Of a stretch of DNA of 64,000 nt, positions 27,232 through 36,657 are shown piece after piece. Source of the DNA: Peribacillus sp. FSL H8-0477 (GTDB taxonomy: Bacteria > Bacillota > Bacilli > Bacillales > DSM-1321); contig NZ_JBBODE010000002.1 of NCBI RefSeq assembly GCF_038002765.1, positions 1,550,001-1,614,000 on the forward strand. The letters are read 5' to 3'. The notes under the pieces were generated by a model. The model had not been told where the DNA came from, searched no databases, and was given only the letters and a program-made list of their open reading frames with translations. The translations under genes and the position numbers were made by a program. Each line of letters starts with the position of its first letter. Position 1 is the first letter of the stretch.

Positions 27232-28425
27232 ATGAAAAATGTACTAATAGTTGATTCAGTTCGCACAGCTGTCGGCAGGATAGGCGGTAGTCTAAGGAAT
27301 GTGGATGTTGATTTCTTAGCAGCAAAGGTGATAGAAGAAGTGATCAATCGAACAGGTGTGGCAAAAAAAGATATTGACGAAGTGATAATGGGGCAGGCAA
27401 AGCAAAGTACAGATGCTCCGAACTTAGCTCGTCTCGCCTTACTTAGAGCTGGATTACCTATCGAAGTAACCGGATATACGGTTCATCGCCAATGCGGTTC
27501 TGGATTACAAGCAATTCATAATGGTGCACAGCAAATTATGTGCGGGCTATCAGAGATTGTCATTGCTGGGGGAGCAGAAAGCATGAGCGGTGCGCCGTTT
27601 TATATCCGGAATGGACGATACGGATTTGGTGTAGGCAATACCGAGATTCTTGATTCTAATACGGAAAGTCAGCCTCGGGCCCAGCCAATCGAAATATATG
27701 GAAATCTTACGATGGGAATAACGGCGGAAAATTTGGCTGAAAAGTATCAGATATCACGGGAAGAGCAAGATGAATTTGCTTTACGGAGTCAAGTATTGGC
27801 ACAAGATGCAATAGAAGCAGGGCGGTTTAATTCACAAATCGTTCCTTATGAAGTGAAGCAGCGAAAACACTCCTTTATATTCGATAAAGATGAACATCCA
27901 AGGGAAACAAATATGGAAACATTACGAAAGTTGAAACCAGTATTCAAGGAAAATGGTACGGTCACAGCGGGAAATACAAGCGGTCGAAATGACGGAGCAG
28001 GCGCTGTGTTATTAATGACAGACGAAGCAGCCCAAAAGTTTGATTTGAAACCAAAGGCTAAAGTCATTGCCCAAGCTGTTGCGGGTGTCTCCCCAGAAAT
28101 CATGGGAATCGGTCCTGCACCTGCAACGAGAAAAGCCTTAAAGCAGGCTGGGTTAACACTTGAAGATATTTCGTTGATTGAGTTGAATGAAGCGTTTGCC
28201 GCACAATCTCTCGCAGTCATTAAGGAGCTCGGTCTTGACTTGAATCGAGTCAACGTTAATGGAGGTGCCATTGCTCTAGGCCATCCAATCGGCGGGTCGG
28301 GTGCGGTATTAATGACGAAGCTGCTTCATGAATTGGAACGCAGAGGCGAAAGATACGGTTTGGCTACATTCTGTATTGGCGGCGGTCTTGGAATTACAAC
28401 GATTGTTGAAAATCTGCAAGTTTAA
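27232..28425 (+). CDS. Thiolase (acetyl-CoA C-acyltransferase)
   Basis: 397-aa thiolase that cleaves 3-oxoacyl-CoA with CoA to acetyl- or propionyl-CoA and a shortened acyl-CoA. Active sites are Cys in HRQCGSGLQA (near 88), His in GHPIGGSG, and the second Cys in FCIGGGLG. The start is ATG 27232 behind gggtgaaggg. It provides the last step of the cluster's beta-oxidation-type sequence. Confidence 0.92.
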   Translation: MKNVLIVDSVRTAVGRIGGSLRNVDVDFLAAKVIEEVINRTGVAKKDIDEVIMGQAKQSTDAPNLARLALLRAGLPIEVTGYTVHRQCGSGLQAIHNGAQQIMCGLSEIVIAGGAESMSGAPFYIRNGRYGFGVGNTEILDSNTESQPRAQPIEIYGNLTMGITAENLAEKYQISREEQDEFALRSQVLAQDAIEAGRFNSQIVPYEVKQRKHSFIFDKDEHPRETNMETLRKLKPVFKENGTVTAGNTSGRNDGAGAVLLMTDEAAQKFDLKPKAKVIAQAVAGVSPEIMGIGPAPATRKALKQAGLTLEDISLIELNEAFAAQSLAVIKELGLDLNRVNVNGGAIALGHPIGGSGAVLMTKLLHELERRGERYGLATFCIGGGLGITTIVENLQV

Positions 28426-28460
28426 TAGCTTGCTTTAGAAGCTTGGAGATGAATAAATTC

Positions 28461-29726
28461 GTGGATATGTACCAAACAAAGAAAAAGTCGGCCAGCGATG
28501 CGATTGCGTTGATTCAGTCACGCCAAAAGGTATTTATTGCGCCTTTTTGTAATGAGCCGCAGACATTAGTTGAAGAATTGGTCCGTCAAAGTGGCCGTTT
28601 AGAAGATGTGTATCTTTATAATATGCCAATCGGCAGTGCCTGTTTATATGCAGGAAGTGATCATCTTCTTTCCTTTAAAATTCGAACCTTTTTATCAACA
28701 CCATTATTCAAGGCAAGCTACTCAACAGGTGATTGCGATTATATTCCGATTAATTTATCAGAAATTCCTCGCTGGATTGGTGAAAATCAAATCGATGTGG
28801 CGCTAATCCAGGTTTCGCCGCCTGATGAGCATGGATTTTGCAACCTAGGCATCTCAGTAGATGTTGTTCAATCATTAATCAAGCATGCGGTATGCATTAT
28901 TGCGGAGGTTAACAACCAGATGCCGTGGAGTGAAGGAAACACGCTTGTCCATCTCTCAAATATTGATTATGTTGTCCCATCAACACGGCCAATGCTTGAA
29001 ATCAAGCGCAAAGAACCGACAGAGGTAGAACGAGCCATCGGCATACATGTTGCGTCCCTTGTCCCAGACTATTCAGTAATCCAAGTTGGAGTCGGCAGTG
29101 TTTCTGACAGTATTCTTCAAGCTCTTCACGGAAAAAAGGGGATCGGTATTCATTCAGGATCGATTACCGATCCAGTCATTGAGTTAATTGAGCAAGGGGT
29201 CATTACCAATGAAGCAAAGGAAATTAACCGCCATATTACAGTGTGTACGACACTGACAGGTACAGAGGAATTGTACCGTTATGCGAATCGAAATGATGCT
29301 ATTGAACTGCATTCAAGCGATTATACCCACAACCCAGCAGTGATTTCAAAATTGAGTCGCTTTCATAGCATCAATTCTGCTCTTGAAGTTGATCTATTTG
29401 GTCAGGTAAACGCTGAGCAGGTTGGAAAGTATCCCGTGGCAGGCGTGGGCGGACAAATGGACTTTATCCATGGTGCCCGTTTATCGAAGGGAGGAAAGGC
29501 CATAATTGCTCTCCCGTCTACAGCTAAGAATGGGACTGAATCACGCATTAAGGCGGAAATACCCTTTGTCACTTCGTTAAAGTCCGAAATTGATTATATC
29601 GTAACCGAGTATGGCGCAGCAGAACTATTCGGTAAGTCGCTAAAAGAACGTGCACAAGCATTACTATTAATTGCGCATCCCGATTTTCGCGAACAATTGA
29701 GGGTGAGTATAGAGCAGCTTGGATAG
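28461..29726 (+). CDS. Acetyl-CoA hydrolase/transferase family CoA-transferase
   Basis: 421 aa, related to 4-hydroxybutyrate, butyrate or succinyl-CoA:acetate CoA-transferases. It has the two-domain fold with GSVSDSI, VGVGGQMDFIHGA, LPSTAKNGTESRI and VTEYGAAELFGKSLKERA. The start is uncertain. GTG 28461 has ggagatga 8 nt upstream and gives a typical N-terminus (MDMYQTKKKSA). ATG 28449 is in frame but directly abuts the ggag. It probably activates the incoming acid by taking CoA from acetyl-CoA or another product of the route. Confidence 0.82.
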   Translation: MDMYQTKKKSASDAIALIQSRQKVFIAPFCNEPQTLVEELVRQSGRLEDVYLYNMPIGSACLYAGSDHLLSFKIRTFLSTPLFKASYSTGDCDYIPINLSEIPRWIGENQIDVALIQVSPPDEHGFCNLGISVDVVQSLIKHAVCIIAEVNNQMPWSEGNTLVHLSNIDYVVPSTRPMLEIKRKEPTEVERAIGIHVASLVPDYSVIQVGVGSVSDSILQALHGKKGIGIHSGSITDPVIELIEQGVITNEAKEINRHITVCTTLTGTEELYRYANRNDAIELHSSDYTHNPAVISKLSRFHSINSALEVDLFGQVNAEQVGKYPVAGVGGQMDFIHGARLSKGGKAIIALPSTAKNGTESRIKAEIPFVTSLKSEIDYIVTEYGAAELFGKSLKERAQALLLIAHPDFREQLRVSIEQLG

Positions 29727-29873
29727 TCATGAATGAGAGAGCTTTAATCCAATCCTTTATCCCAAATCTCGTTATGCAGTTTAATTCTCTCGAATGAACG
29801 CTTTACGTATAAGGAAAAGTCTCGAGATCGTTGGCATGTTTAATGGAAAGTATGAATAGGAAAGAAGCTGATC

Positions 29874-30839
29874 ATGATGTTCAAAACAACCGTTACCGAG
29901 TTGTTGGCCATTGAGTATCCGATTATTCAAGGAGGACTGCAGGGACTAGGGATTGAGCCTCTTGTTTCAGCTGTTTCAGAAGCAGGAGGGCTAGGTCTGC
30001 TAACAGCTGGGTCGTATGCATCGAATAAAGAATTGCATCAAGATATCGAACAGGTGCGAAAAAAGACAACGAAACCCTTTGGGGTGAATTTGGCACTAGG
30101 AATCCGCCGGCCAATGGATGAATTTGTCGAAGCGGTGGTCAATGCGGAAGTGGGGATTGTGTTTACTTCAGGTTATTCACCCGTTCAATATATGGAACGG
30201 TTTAAACAGGCTGGCATAACTGTTGTTCATGTGGTGCCTTCTGTGAAATTTGCTAAAAAAGCGGAGGAATTAGGCTGCGATGCCGTAGTTATTGTCGGTT
30301 TTGAATGCGGCGGTCATCCAGGAATAGAAGAAGTTTCTACACTAAGTCTTGTCCCTCAGGTTGTAGAAGCTGTGAAGATCCCGGTTATTGCGGCTGGAGG
30401 ATTAACGGACGGGAAAGGTCTAGTAACAGCGCTGGCGCTCGGAGCTGGAGCCGTGCAAATGGGAACACGCTTTGTCATGACAAAGGAATGTCCACTTCCA
30501 GAAGCGATTAAAACAAAATTGCTTCGTGCAGGAACAAGTGACACTGTCATTATTAAACGCTCAATCAATAAGCCTAATCGGGTGTATAACAACGCCGCAG
30601 CACAGAGTGTGCTTGAACTTGAGCGTAAAGGGGCAGGCATTAACGAATTGATGCCCTATATTGGGGGTGAGGCCTATCAAAAGATGCTTAGCACTGGAAA
30701 TTCAGAAATTGGTATTCTCTCAATTGGACAAGCCATCGGACGGATAAACAGCTGCGAAAGTGTTCAAGATGTCATCACTGGCATCATAGAAGAATCTCAT
30801 GAGGTGTTACGTCAGCTTAATGGCTATGTGGTTAGTTAG
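29874..30839 (+). CDS. NMO/FabK-type FMN-dependent oxidoreductase
   Basis: 321-aa TIM-barrel flavoprotein of the nitronate monooxygenase family. Landmarks are IIQGGLQGLG at the N-terminus, GFECGGHPG with the His common in the family, AAGGLTDGKGL and ALGAGAVQMGTRF for FMN phosphate binding. Substrate unknown; in CoA-catabolic clusters such proteins may act as enoyl-CoA reductases or dehydrogenases. It is preceded by a 147-bp gap, the largest inside the operon, so an internal promoter is possible. Confidence 0.82.
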   Translation: MMFKTTVTELLAIEYPIIQGGLQGLGIEPLVSAVSEAGGLGLLTAGSYASNKELHQDIEQVRKKTTKPFGVNLALGIRRPMDEFVEAVVNAEVGIVFTSGYSPVQYMERFKQAGITVVHVVPSVKFAKKAEELGCDAVVIVGFECGGHPGIEEVSTLSLVPQVVEAVKIPVIAAGGLTDGKGLVTALALGAGAVQMGTRFVMTKECPLPEAIKTKLLRAGTSDTVIIKRSINKPNRVYNNAAAQSVLELERKGAGINELMPYIGGEAYQKMLSTGNSEIGILSIGQAIGRINSCESVQDVITGIIEESHEVLRQLNGYVVS

Positions 30840-30863
30840 AAAACTTGGGAAGGAGAGAAAACG

Positions 30864-31319
30864 ATGGCATACTATTTTGAAGATTTTTCAATCGGTGATG
30901 CATTTACAAGTCCAGGCCGGACGGTCACTGAGTCAGATGTTACTGTATTTGCAGGTTTGTCTGGGGACTATAATCCACTGCATACTGATGAAGAATTTGC
31001 TAAGGAAACGATTTTCGGAACACGTATTGCCCACGGACTGCTCGGATTGTCTATGGTTAGCGGTCTCGTTATGCGCTTAGGGGTATTTGATGGGACGGTC
31101 ATTGCTTTTTTAGGACTTGAGTGGACGTTCACAGGTCCCTTATTTATTGGAGACACGATTCATTTTGAAATGAAAATTATCGAAAAGCGCGAAACTTCGA
31201 AAGCAGATAGAGGAATTATCGTGCGTGAAGTGTTACTTCTTAATCAAAAAAATGAAGTAGTTCAAAAGGGAACGATGACAATCATGATGAAACGAAAACC
31301 TGAGAAGCTAGTTGAATAG
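30864..31319 (+). CDS. MaoC-family (R)-specific enoyl-CoA hydratase
   Basis: 151-aa single hot-dog domain. The hydratase motif DYNPLHTDEEFA with Asp and His is intact, followed by GTRIAHGLLGLSM. It should hydrate a 2-enoyl-CoA to the (R)-3-hydroxyacyl-CoA, complementing the (S)-type crotonase at 23.2 kb. Strong ggaaggag ribosome site. Confidence 0.88.
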   Translation: MAYYFEDFSIGDAFTSPGRTVTESDVTVFAGLSGDYNPLHTDEEFAKETIFGTRIAHGLLGLSMVSGLVMRLGVFDGTVIAFLGLEWTFTGPLFIGDTIHFEMKIIEKRETSKADRGIIVREVLLLNQKNEVVQKGTMTIMMKRKPEKLVE

Positions 31320-31341
31320 AAATCTGAGAGGAGTCTAAATC

Positions 31342-32094
31342 ATGAATGTGAAAAATCGAGTGATGCTCATCACTGGGTCAGGCAGTGGAATTGGGGAAGG
31401 AATTGCAGAAGAGCTGGCAGCAAACGGTGCAATCGTTATCATTAACGACATTGATGGAGAAAAAGCCGAAAAAGGTGCACAGGCTTTACGAGAAAAGGGC
31501 TATCAAGCGGACGGACTACAAGCAGACATTACGAATTCAGAGCAGGTAGAGAGGATGGTAGCCAAAATTATCGAGAAATATGGCCGGATTGATGGGTTAA
31601 TCAATAATACAGGTGTGGTCCGAGATAATTTAATTCTAAAGATGCCCGAAGAGGATTTTGATTTCGTCCTTACTATTAATCTAAAGGGAGCCTGGATCTG
31701 TTCGAAAGCAGTCCTTGGACATATGAAGAAGCAGGAATATGGCCGGATTGTAAACATTTCTTCCCGTGCCTGGTTAGGACAAGTCGGACAATCTAATTAT
31801 TCTGCTTCAAAAGGAGGATTAGTCAGCTTGACCCGAGCGCTGGCTTTGGAGTTTGCCAAGTTTAATGTGACAGTGAACTGTATTGCACCAGGATTAATTG
31901 ATACACCGCTGGTACGCAATTTACGGAAAGATGTCCAGGAACGACTAATTCAAGCACAGCCTACCCCAATGATTGGACAACCAAAGGATATTGCCAATAC
32001 AGCCTTGTTTTTTGTTTCTGAAGAAGCGCGGTACATAACGGGACAAATCCTTCATGTTGATGGCGGAAAAAGCCTTGGAGCAAGAAACATATAG
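31342..32094 (+). CDS. SDR-family 3-hydroxyacyl-CoA/ACP dehydrogenase (FabG-like)
   Basis: 250-aa short-chain dehydrogenase. Cofactor motif GSGSGIGEG, INNTG, catalytic Ser in NISSRAW and YSASK. The Asp after strand 2 (INDIDGEKAE) favours NAD(H). As a neighbour of the MaoC hydratase it most likely oxidises the (R)-3-hydroxyacyl-CoA to 3-oxoacyl-CoA for the thiolase. Confidence 0.88.
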   Translation: MNVKNRVMLITGSGSGIGEGIAEELAANGAIVIINDIDGEKAEKGAQALREKGYQADGLQADITNSEQVERMVAKIIEKYGRIDGLINNTGVVRDNLILKMPEEDFDFVLTINLKGAWICSKAVLGHMKKQEYGRIVNISSRAWLGQVGQSNYSASKGGLVSLTRALALEFAKFNVTVNCIAPGLIDTPLVRNLRKDVQERLIQAQPTPMIGQPKDIANTALFFVSEEARYITGQILHVDGGKSLGARNI

Positions 32095-32131
32095 GAGTCA
32101 ATTATGACTAAACAGGAGGGAGTTGTGAAGA

Positions 32132-33316
32132 ATGCAGCCATTAGACGGAGTAAAAGTGCTGGATTTATCACGAACACTAGCGGGTCCTTTTTGTACGATG
32201 ATGCTAGGTGATATGGGGGCAGATGTAATCAAAGTGGAACAACCAAGAAGCGGGGATGAATCGAGACGGTTTACTCCTCCCTCCTGGAATGATGAGAGTT
32301 GTTATTATCTTTCCTCTAATCGAAATAAGCGCAGCATCACTGTTGATCTAAAAAGTACAGAAGGCAAAGCGATCATTATGAAACTAGTTCAAGATGCTGA
32401 TATTTTAGTAGAAAACTTTCGTACAGGTACGATGGAAAAGCTTGGTCTTGGTTATGAAGAGTTAAAGGAAATGAATCCACGATTAATTTTTTGCTCGATC
32501 TCAGGATTTGGGAGAACAGGACCGGAAAAAAATCGTGCAGGATATGATTTATTACTGCAGGGATTTGGCGGATTGATGAGCATTACGGGTGAAGATGGAG
32601 GACCACCAGTTAAAGCAGGTATGTCCATTGTCGATTTAACCACTGGAATGTTCGCTGTATACGGAATTATGAATGGCTTATTTGCAGCACAGAAAACAGG
32701 GAAAGGTCAATTTATTGATGTCAGCTTACTGGATGGTCAGATTACTTTGCTGAACCATATGGCAACCGGGTATATGGCCACAGGGAAACCTGCGGGGAAA
32801 ATGGGTTCTGCCCACCCTTCACTTGTTCCGTATCAGGCCTTTCGAGCAAAAGATATGGATATTATCTTAGCTGTAGCCAATGATGGTTTATGGAAAAAAT
32901 GCTGTACGGCTTTAGACTGGCCTGACTTACTAGATGATGTTCGCTTTGAGAAAAACGTCGATCGAGTTGCCCACCGCGTAGAATTGGTCAAGCGGATCTC
33001 AGATAAACTTATCTTTTGGGAAAGTAAGGACTTATTTAAGATTTTAGATAGTCATGGGGTTCCTTGTGGTCCGATTCACACGATCGATCAAATCCTCAAC
33101 CATCCACACACAAAAGCTAGAGAAATGATGATTCCCATCCAACATCCAACCATTGAGAATCTTCAGGTACCCGGTTTTCCCGTGAAAATGGGTGATACGC
33201 CCCAAAGCGTCCGGTATTACCCGCCGCTTCTCGGTGAACATACGGAAGATGTACTAAGTGAACTAGGCTATTCAACGGAAGACATTCAACGTTTGAAAAA
33301 CAAGCAGATCATCTGA
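32132..33316 (+). CDS. Family III CoA-transferase (CaiB/BaiF), second copy
   Basis: 394 aa, formyl-CoA-transferase-like fold: VLDLSRTLAGPFCTMMLGDM, DVIKVEQP, NRNKRSITVDLKS, then RAGYDLLLQGFGG with the Asp nucleophile in the usual GYD context. It is clearly divergent from the first copy at 22 kb, so the two probably have different jobs. Start ATG 32132 behind aggaggg. Confidence 0.88.
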   Translation: MQPLDGVKVLDLSRTLAGPFCTMMLGDMGADVIKVEQPRSGDESRRFTPPSWNDESCYYLSSNRNKRSITVDLKSTEGKAIIMKLVQDADILVENFRTGTMEKLGLGYEELKEMNPRLIFCSISGFGRTGPEKNRAGYDLLLQGFGGLMSITGEDGGPPVKAGMSIVDLTTGMFAVYGIMNGLFAAQKTGKGQFIDVSLLDGQITLLNHMATGYMATGKPAGKMGSAHPSLVPYQAFRAKDMDIILAVANDGLWKKCCTALDWPDLLDDVRFEKNVDRVAHRVELVKRISDKLIFWESKDLFKILDSHGVPCGPIHTIDQILNHPHTKAREMMIPIQHPTIENLQVPGFPVKMGDTPQSVRYYPPLLGEHTEDVLSELGYSTEDIQRLKNKQII

Positions 33317-33337
33317 TTTTAAAGAGGCGGTGGTTAT

Positions 33338-34603
33338 ATGGCAAAAGCTAAAGAAAAAAAAACCTGGATTGTTGTTTTTGTTTCTTGTTTTCTTGGGTTA
33401 ATGGTGGATGGAATGGATTTGCAGATGTTGTCCTTAACAATGCCCGCTTTAATGGATGAATTCAATATCACCAAAACGGCAGCTGGAGTCATTAGTACGT
33501 GGTCTTTAATGGGCATGGCGCTGGGTGGAATCATGGGAGGGTGGCTGTCAGATCGTTACGGGAGAGTCAAGATGGCCGCTTGGATGATGGTCCTCTTTTC
33601 TATCGGAACAGCCGCACTAGGATTTGCCCAAACGTATGAACAATTTATTGTTATCCGCTTTATTTCAGCGATTGGTATTGGTGCAGAATATAGTATCTGT
33701 ACAATGTTAATGGCTGAGTATGTTCCAACCAAAAAAAGAACCACTATACTTGGCACACTTCAGGCAGCATACTCGGTTGGTTATTTAATTGCAGCTTTGC
33801 TTGCAGGAGCTATTTTGCCGGTTTATGGATGGAGACCGTTATATTTTATAGCTGTTGTACCTGTCATTCTTGCCCTATATATACGGTATAATCTTCCAGA
33901 GCCTGAAGGCTGGAGAGAAGAAGTAAAGAAAAGGAAAGCATCGAAAGTTAATAAAAATGAATGGGCCGCTTTGTTTACGAATCCAAAGACGAGAACTATC
34001 TTTTTATTCTGGATTTTAACTTCCACTTTCCTTCAATTTGGTTATTATGGCTTAGGCAGCTGGCTGCCTACATACCTTGTCAGTGAATTAGGATTTGCAT
34101 TTACGAAAATGACTGGTTATTTAATTGGAACTTATTCCGCCATGATTTTAGGTAAAATTATAACAGGCTGGCTTGCCGATAAATTTGGACGTAAAACCAT
34201 GTATATAATCGGAGGATTAGCTACCGCACTATGTCTGCCAATCGTCTACCTGTATAATACACCAGGTAATATTATTGCACTTCTCACCATCCTTGGATTT
34301 CTGTATGGGATGCCATATGCTGTTAATTCAACGTATATGAGTGAAAGCTTTCCGACAAACATACGTGGGACGGCTGTAGGCGGGGCATATAATATCGGCC
34401 GAATTGGAGCAGCGATGGCGCCCATGATTATCGGGGTGATTGCGGAATCAAAGTCGATTGGCTTCGGCCTGGCATCACTCGGAATTGCCTATGCACTAGC
34501 AGGGATTATTCCAGCTATATTTATTAAAGAAAAAATGTATGATCCCTTTACAAATGCAGCTCAGAAACCATCTGAAAAGACATCTACTAATTATACAGCT
34601 TGA
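33338..34603 (+). CDS. MFS transporter, aromatic acid:H+ symporter type
   Basis: 421 aa with 12 predicted membrane spans. The DGMD motif in helix 1 (LMVDGMDLQML) is the mark of the AAHS family (PcaK/BenK-like importers), and GGWLSDRYGRVKM is the MFS loop 2-3 motif. As the last gene of the operon it probably imports the acid degraded by the upstream enzymes. A strong terminator follows 7 bp after the stop. Confidence 0.87.
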   Translation: MAKAKEKKTWIVVFVSCFLGLMVDGMDLQMLSLTMPALMDEFNITKTAAGVISTWSLMGMALGGIMGGWLSDRYGRVKMAAWMMVLFSIGTAALGFAQTYEQFIVIRFISAIGIGAEYSICTMLMAEYVPTKKRTTILGTLQAAYSVGYLIAALLAGAILPVYGWRPLYFIAVVPVILALYIRYNLPEPEGWREEVKKRKASKVNKNEWAALFTNPKTRTIFLFWILTSTFLQFGYYGLGSWLPTYLVSELGFAFTKMTGYLIGTYSAMILGKIITGWLADKFGRKTMYIIGGLATALCLPIVYLYNTPGNIIALLTILGFLYGMPYAVNSTYMSESFPTNIRGTAVGGAYNIGRIGAAMAPMIIGVIAESKSIGFGLASLGIAYALAGIIPAIFIKEKMYDPFTNAAQKPSEKTSTNYTA

Positions 34604-34609
34604 TCTAGA

Positions 34610-34638
34610 CTGCCCTGAATGTAAGGGCAGCTTTTTTA
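34610..34638 (+). terminator. Terminator of the catabolic operon
   Basis: 7-bp stem ctgccct / agggcag with a 7-nt loop, then cttttttatttt. Confidence 0.85.
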
Positions 34639-34698
34639 TTTTGGTGTAGCATAAGAAACCCGTAACGCTATACCCCACCCGGTATGTTAAAGGGGGCT

Positions 34699-34771
34699 GA
34701 CGGGAATACGGCCCTCTCAGACGGGAATAAGCTGGTCCGAGAAGGGAATATCCCTTAACTCAGACGGGAAT
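34699..34771. repeat. Three intergenic copies of gacgggaat
   Basis: Copies at 34699-34707, 34720-34728 and 34763-34771, with a variant (gaagggaata) at 34741-34750, in a 312-bp gap that otherwise shows no ORF. Spacing is irregular. This may be a fragment of a dispersed intergenic repeat. Confidence 0.5.
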
Positions 34772-34915
34772 CAGGTCACCAGAGTACGGATCAGACCTTT
34801 AATTAGGGAATGAGTTGAAAGAAAGCTAGAAAAAAACAAATTTAAGCGGATGAATTACGGCCTTCTTTCTGATAGTATGAAGGTGACATACTAACTAAAA
34901 GGAGAACATTACAAC

Positions 34916-36406
34916 ATGACTGGAATCGCAACCATCTTAGTGCTCGCAGCTTTAATGGGGTTCTTTTTAGGGGTATTAGGAATTATCAAAGGAAATGTTA
35001 AATTACTGAAATTAAAGACTAGAAAAGCAAGCTTCCTTTTCTCACTGTTTTCACTGGTATTGTTTATTGTCGGCGGGGCTATGCTGCCAAGTGAGACGAC
35101 TACTTCTCCTGAAGTGAAACAGGATGTACAACAAAGTGAAAAGGAGACAGTCAAAGAAAAAACGGAGTCTCCTAAGATAGAAAAAAAGGTTGAAAAGGTA
35201 ATAGATAAAGAAGAAGTTGGAACTGAAACGGATGAATCAGCTAAACTTGAAGTTCATTTTCTTGATGTCGGACAAGGTGCGGCCCAGATTATTATCACGC
35301 CTGAAGGTTCGGTAATGGTCATTGATGGTGGGAACAATGATGATGAAGACAGAATGGTCAGCTATTTGAATAAGCTAGGTGTGAAAAAAGTTGATATTTT
35401 GGTGGGCACTCATCCTGATGCCGATCACATAGGCGGAATTGACGCTGTGATTGACGCATTTGATATTGGGAAAATTTATATGCCTAAGGTTCAAAAAGAT
35501 ACACAAACCTTTGAATCTGTTCTCCGGGCTGTCCAAAATAAGGGGTTAAAAGTTACCACGGCTAAAGCTGGAATTAATTTGGAACTAGACAGTGCAATTT
35601 CAACGAAAATGATTGGACCTCTAGCAGCCTCTGACCCTGATAATAATGAGATGAGTGCGATAATCAGACTCGAATATGGGAATCACTCCTTTTTATTAAC
35701 GGGAGATGCCGGTGTTGACACTGAAGCAGATCTCATCCAATCAGGGGCAAAATTGAAATCTACTGTCCTTCTTTTGGGTCATCACGGCAGTGATCATTCA
35801 ACGAGCACAGCCTTTTTACAAGCTGTACAACCTGAATATGCAGTTATTCAAGTAGGAAAAAATAGTTATGGCCATCCAACGGCTGGCGTATTGAGCAATG
35901 TAACAAATGCTGGAGCAAAGATTTATCGCAATGATACAGATGGAACAATCGTTTTCACTACTAATGGAAAGACGATTAGTGTAAATAAAAATCCGTGGAC
36001 ATTTGTTGGAAACGAACAGAAGGATACGGCCAAGACAACACCTGTGCCAACTCCAAAACCGAATCCAGCTCCTGCTGAAAAAAAGCCTGAGGCTTCGATC
36101 TCAAAAACAGGAATCAAAGCAACGGCAAGTATTGATAACCAAGCACCGACTCAAAATGAAAACATTACAGTGACAGTTAAGGTTAGTGATGAAAATGGTA
36201 AACCAGTCTCCAATGCGAATGTCAGCTTAAAACTTGCTTTTAAATCTACGGACACTACCTACAATGGTGTGACAGATACCAATGGCATTGCATCCATTCC
36301 ATTCCGTATTGGGAGAGCTGCTGCTGGATATACAGTTAAAGGAGACGTTACCGTTACGGCAAATGGTCAAACAGCAAAAGCAAGTACAGCGTTTACCCCT
36401 AAATAA
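34916..36406 (+). CDS. ComEC-like MBL-fold hydrolase with N-terminal membrane spans and C-terminal Ig-like domain
   Basis: 496 aa. Two hydrophobic segments (residues ~3-22 and 38-58) are followed by a charged linker. Residues ~110-350 form a metallo-beta-lactamase domain of the ComEC/Rec2 C-terminal type (HFLDVGQGAAQIII, GTHPDADHIGG, LTGDA, LGHHGSDHSTS). A Pro/Lys linker then leads to a ~95-residue Ig-like (Big_1/CNA-B-type) domain (VTVKVSDENGKPVSNANVSLK). The catalytic part is probably outside the membrane. It is paired with the DUF3006 gene 12 bp downstream. Extracellular nuclease or phosphodiesterase activity is plausible from the family, but not shown. Confidence 0.75.
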   Translation: MTGIATILVLAALMGFFLGVLGIIKGNVKLLKLKTRKASFLFSLFSLVLFIVGGAMLPSETTTSPEVKQDVQQSEKETVKEKTESPKIEKKVEKVIDKEEVGTETDESAKLEVHFLDVGQGAAQIIITPEGSVMVIDGGNNDDEDRMVSYLNKLGVKKVDILVGTHPDADHIGGIDAVIDAFDIGKIYMPKVQKDTQTFESVLRAVQNKGLKVTTAKAGINLELDSAISTKMIGPLAASDPDNNEMSAIIRLEYGNHSFLLTGDAGVDTEADLIQSGAKLKSTVLLLGHHGSDHSTSTAFLQAVQPEYAVIQVGKNSYGHPTAGVLSNVTNAGAKIYRNDTDGTIVFTTNGKTISVNKNPWTFVGNEQKDTAKTTPVPTPKPNPAPAEKKPEASISKTGIKATASIDNQAPTQNENITVTVKVSDENGKPVSNANVSLKLAFKSTDTTYNGVTDTNGIASIPFRIGRAAAGYTVKGDVTVTANGQTAKASTAFTPK

Positions 36407-36418
36407 GGAAGTGTTGAT

Positions 36419-36631
36419 ATGAAAGGCATTGTTGACCGTTTTGAAGGTGAGTATGCCGTCATAGAAGTGGATGGCAAAACAAGAGATGTAAAGCGAAAAC
36501 TGATTGCAGATAGTGTAAGGGTCAGTGATGTTGTGATCCTGAATAATGGGATTTGGGAACGTGATTCAGATGAAACCGATAAACGAAAAAAAGAAGTGAA
36601 AAAGTTAATGGATAGTGTCTGGGAAGATTAA
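36419..36631 (+). CDS. DUF3006 protein, partner of the MBL hydrolase
   Basis: 70-aa small beta-barrel-like protein (MKGIVDRFEGEYAVIEVDGK). DUF3006 proteins are commonly encoded next to ComEC-like MBL hydrolases, as here, which suggests a shared role. Good ribosome site (aggaagtg). Function unknown. Confidence 0.75.
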   Translation: MKGIVDRFEGEYAVIEVDGKTRDVKRKLIADSVRVSDVVILNNGIWERDSDETDKRKKEVKKLMDSVWED

Positions 36632-36657
36632 TACAATTAATGGTATAAATTAGGAAG

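Noticed and set aside
27846..28271. 141-codon frame antisense to the thiolase
   Set aside because: Shadow of a real gene; no ribosome site and biased composition.
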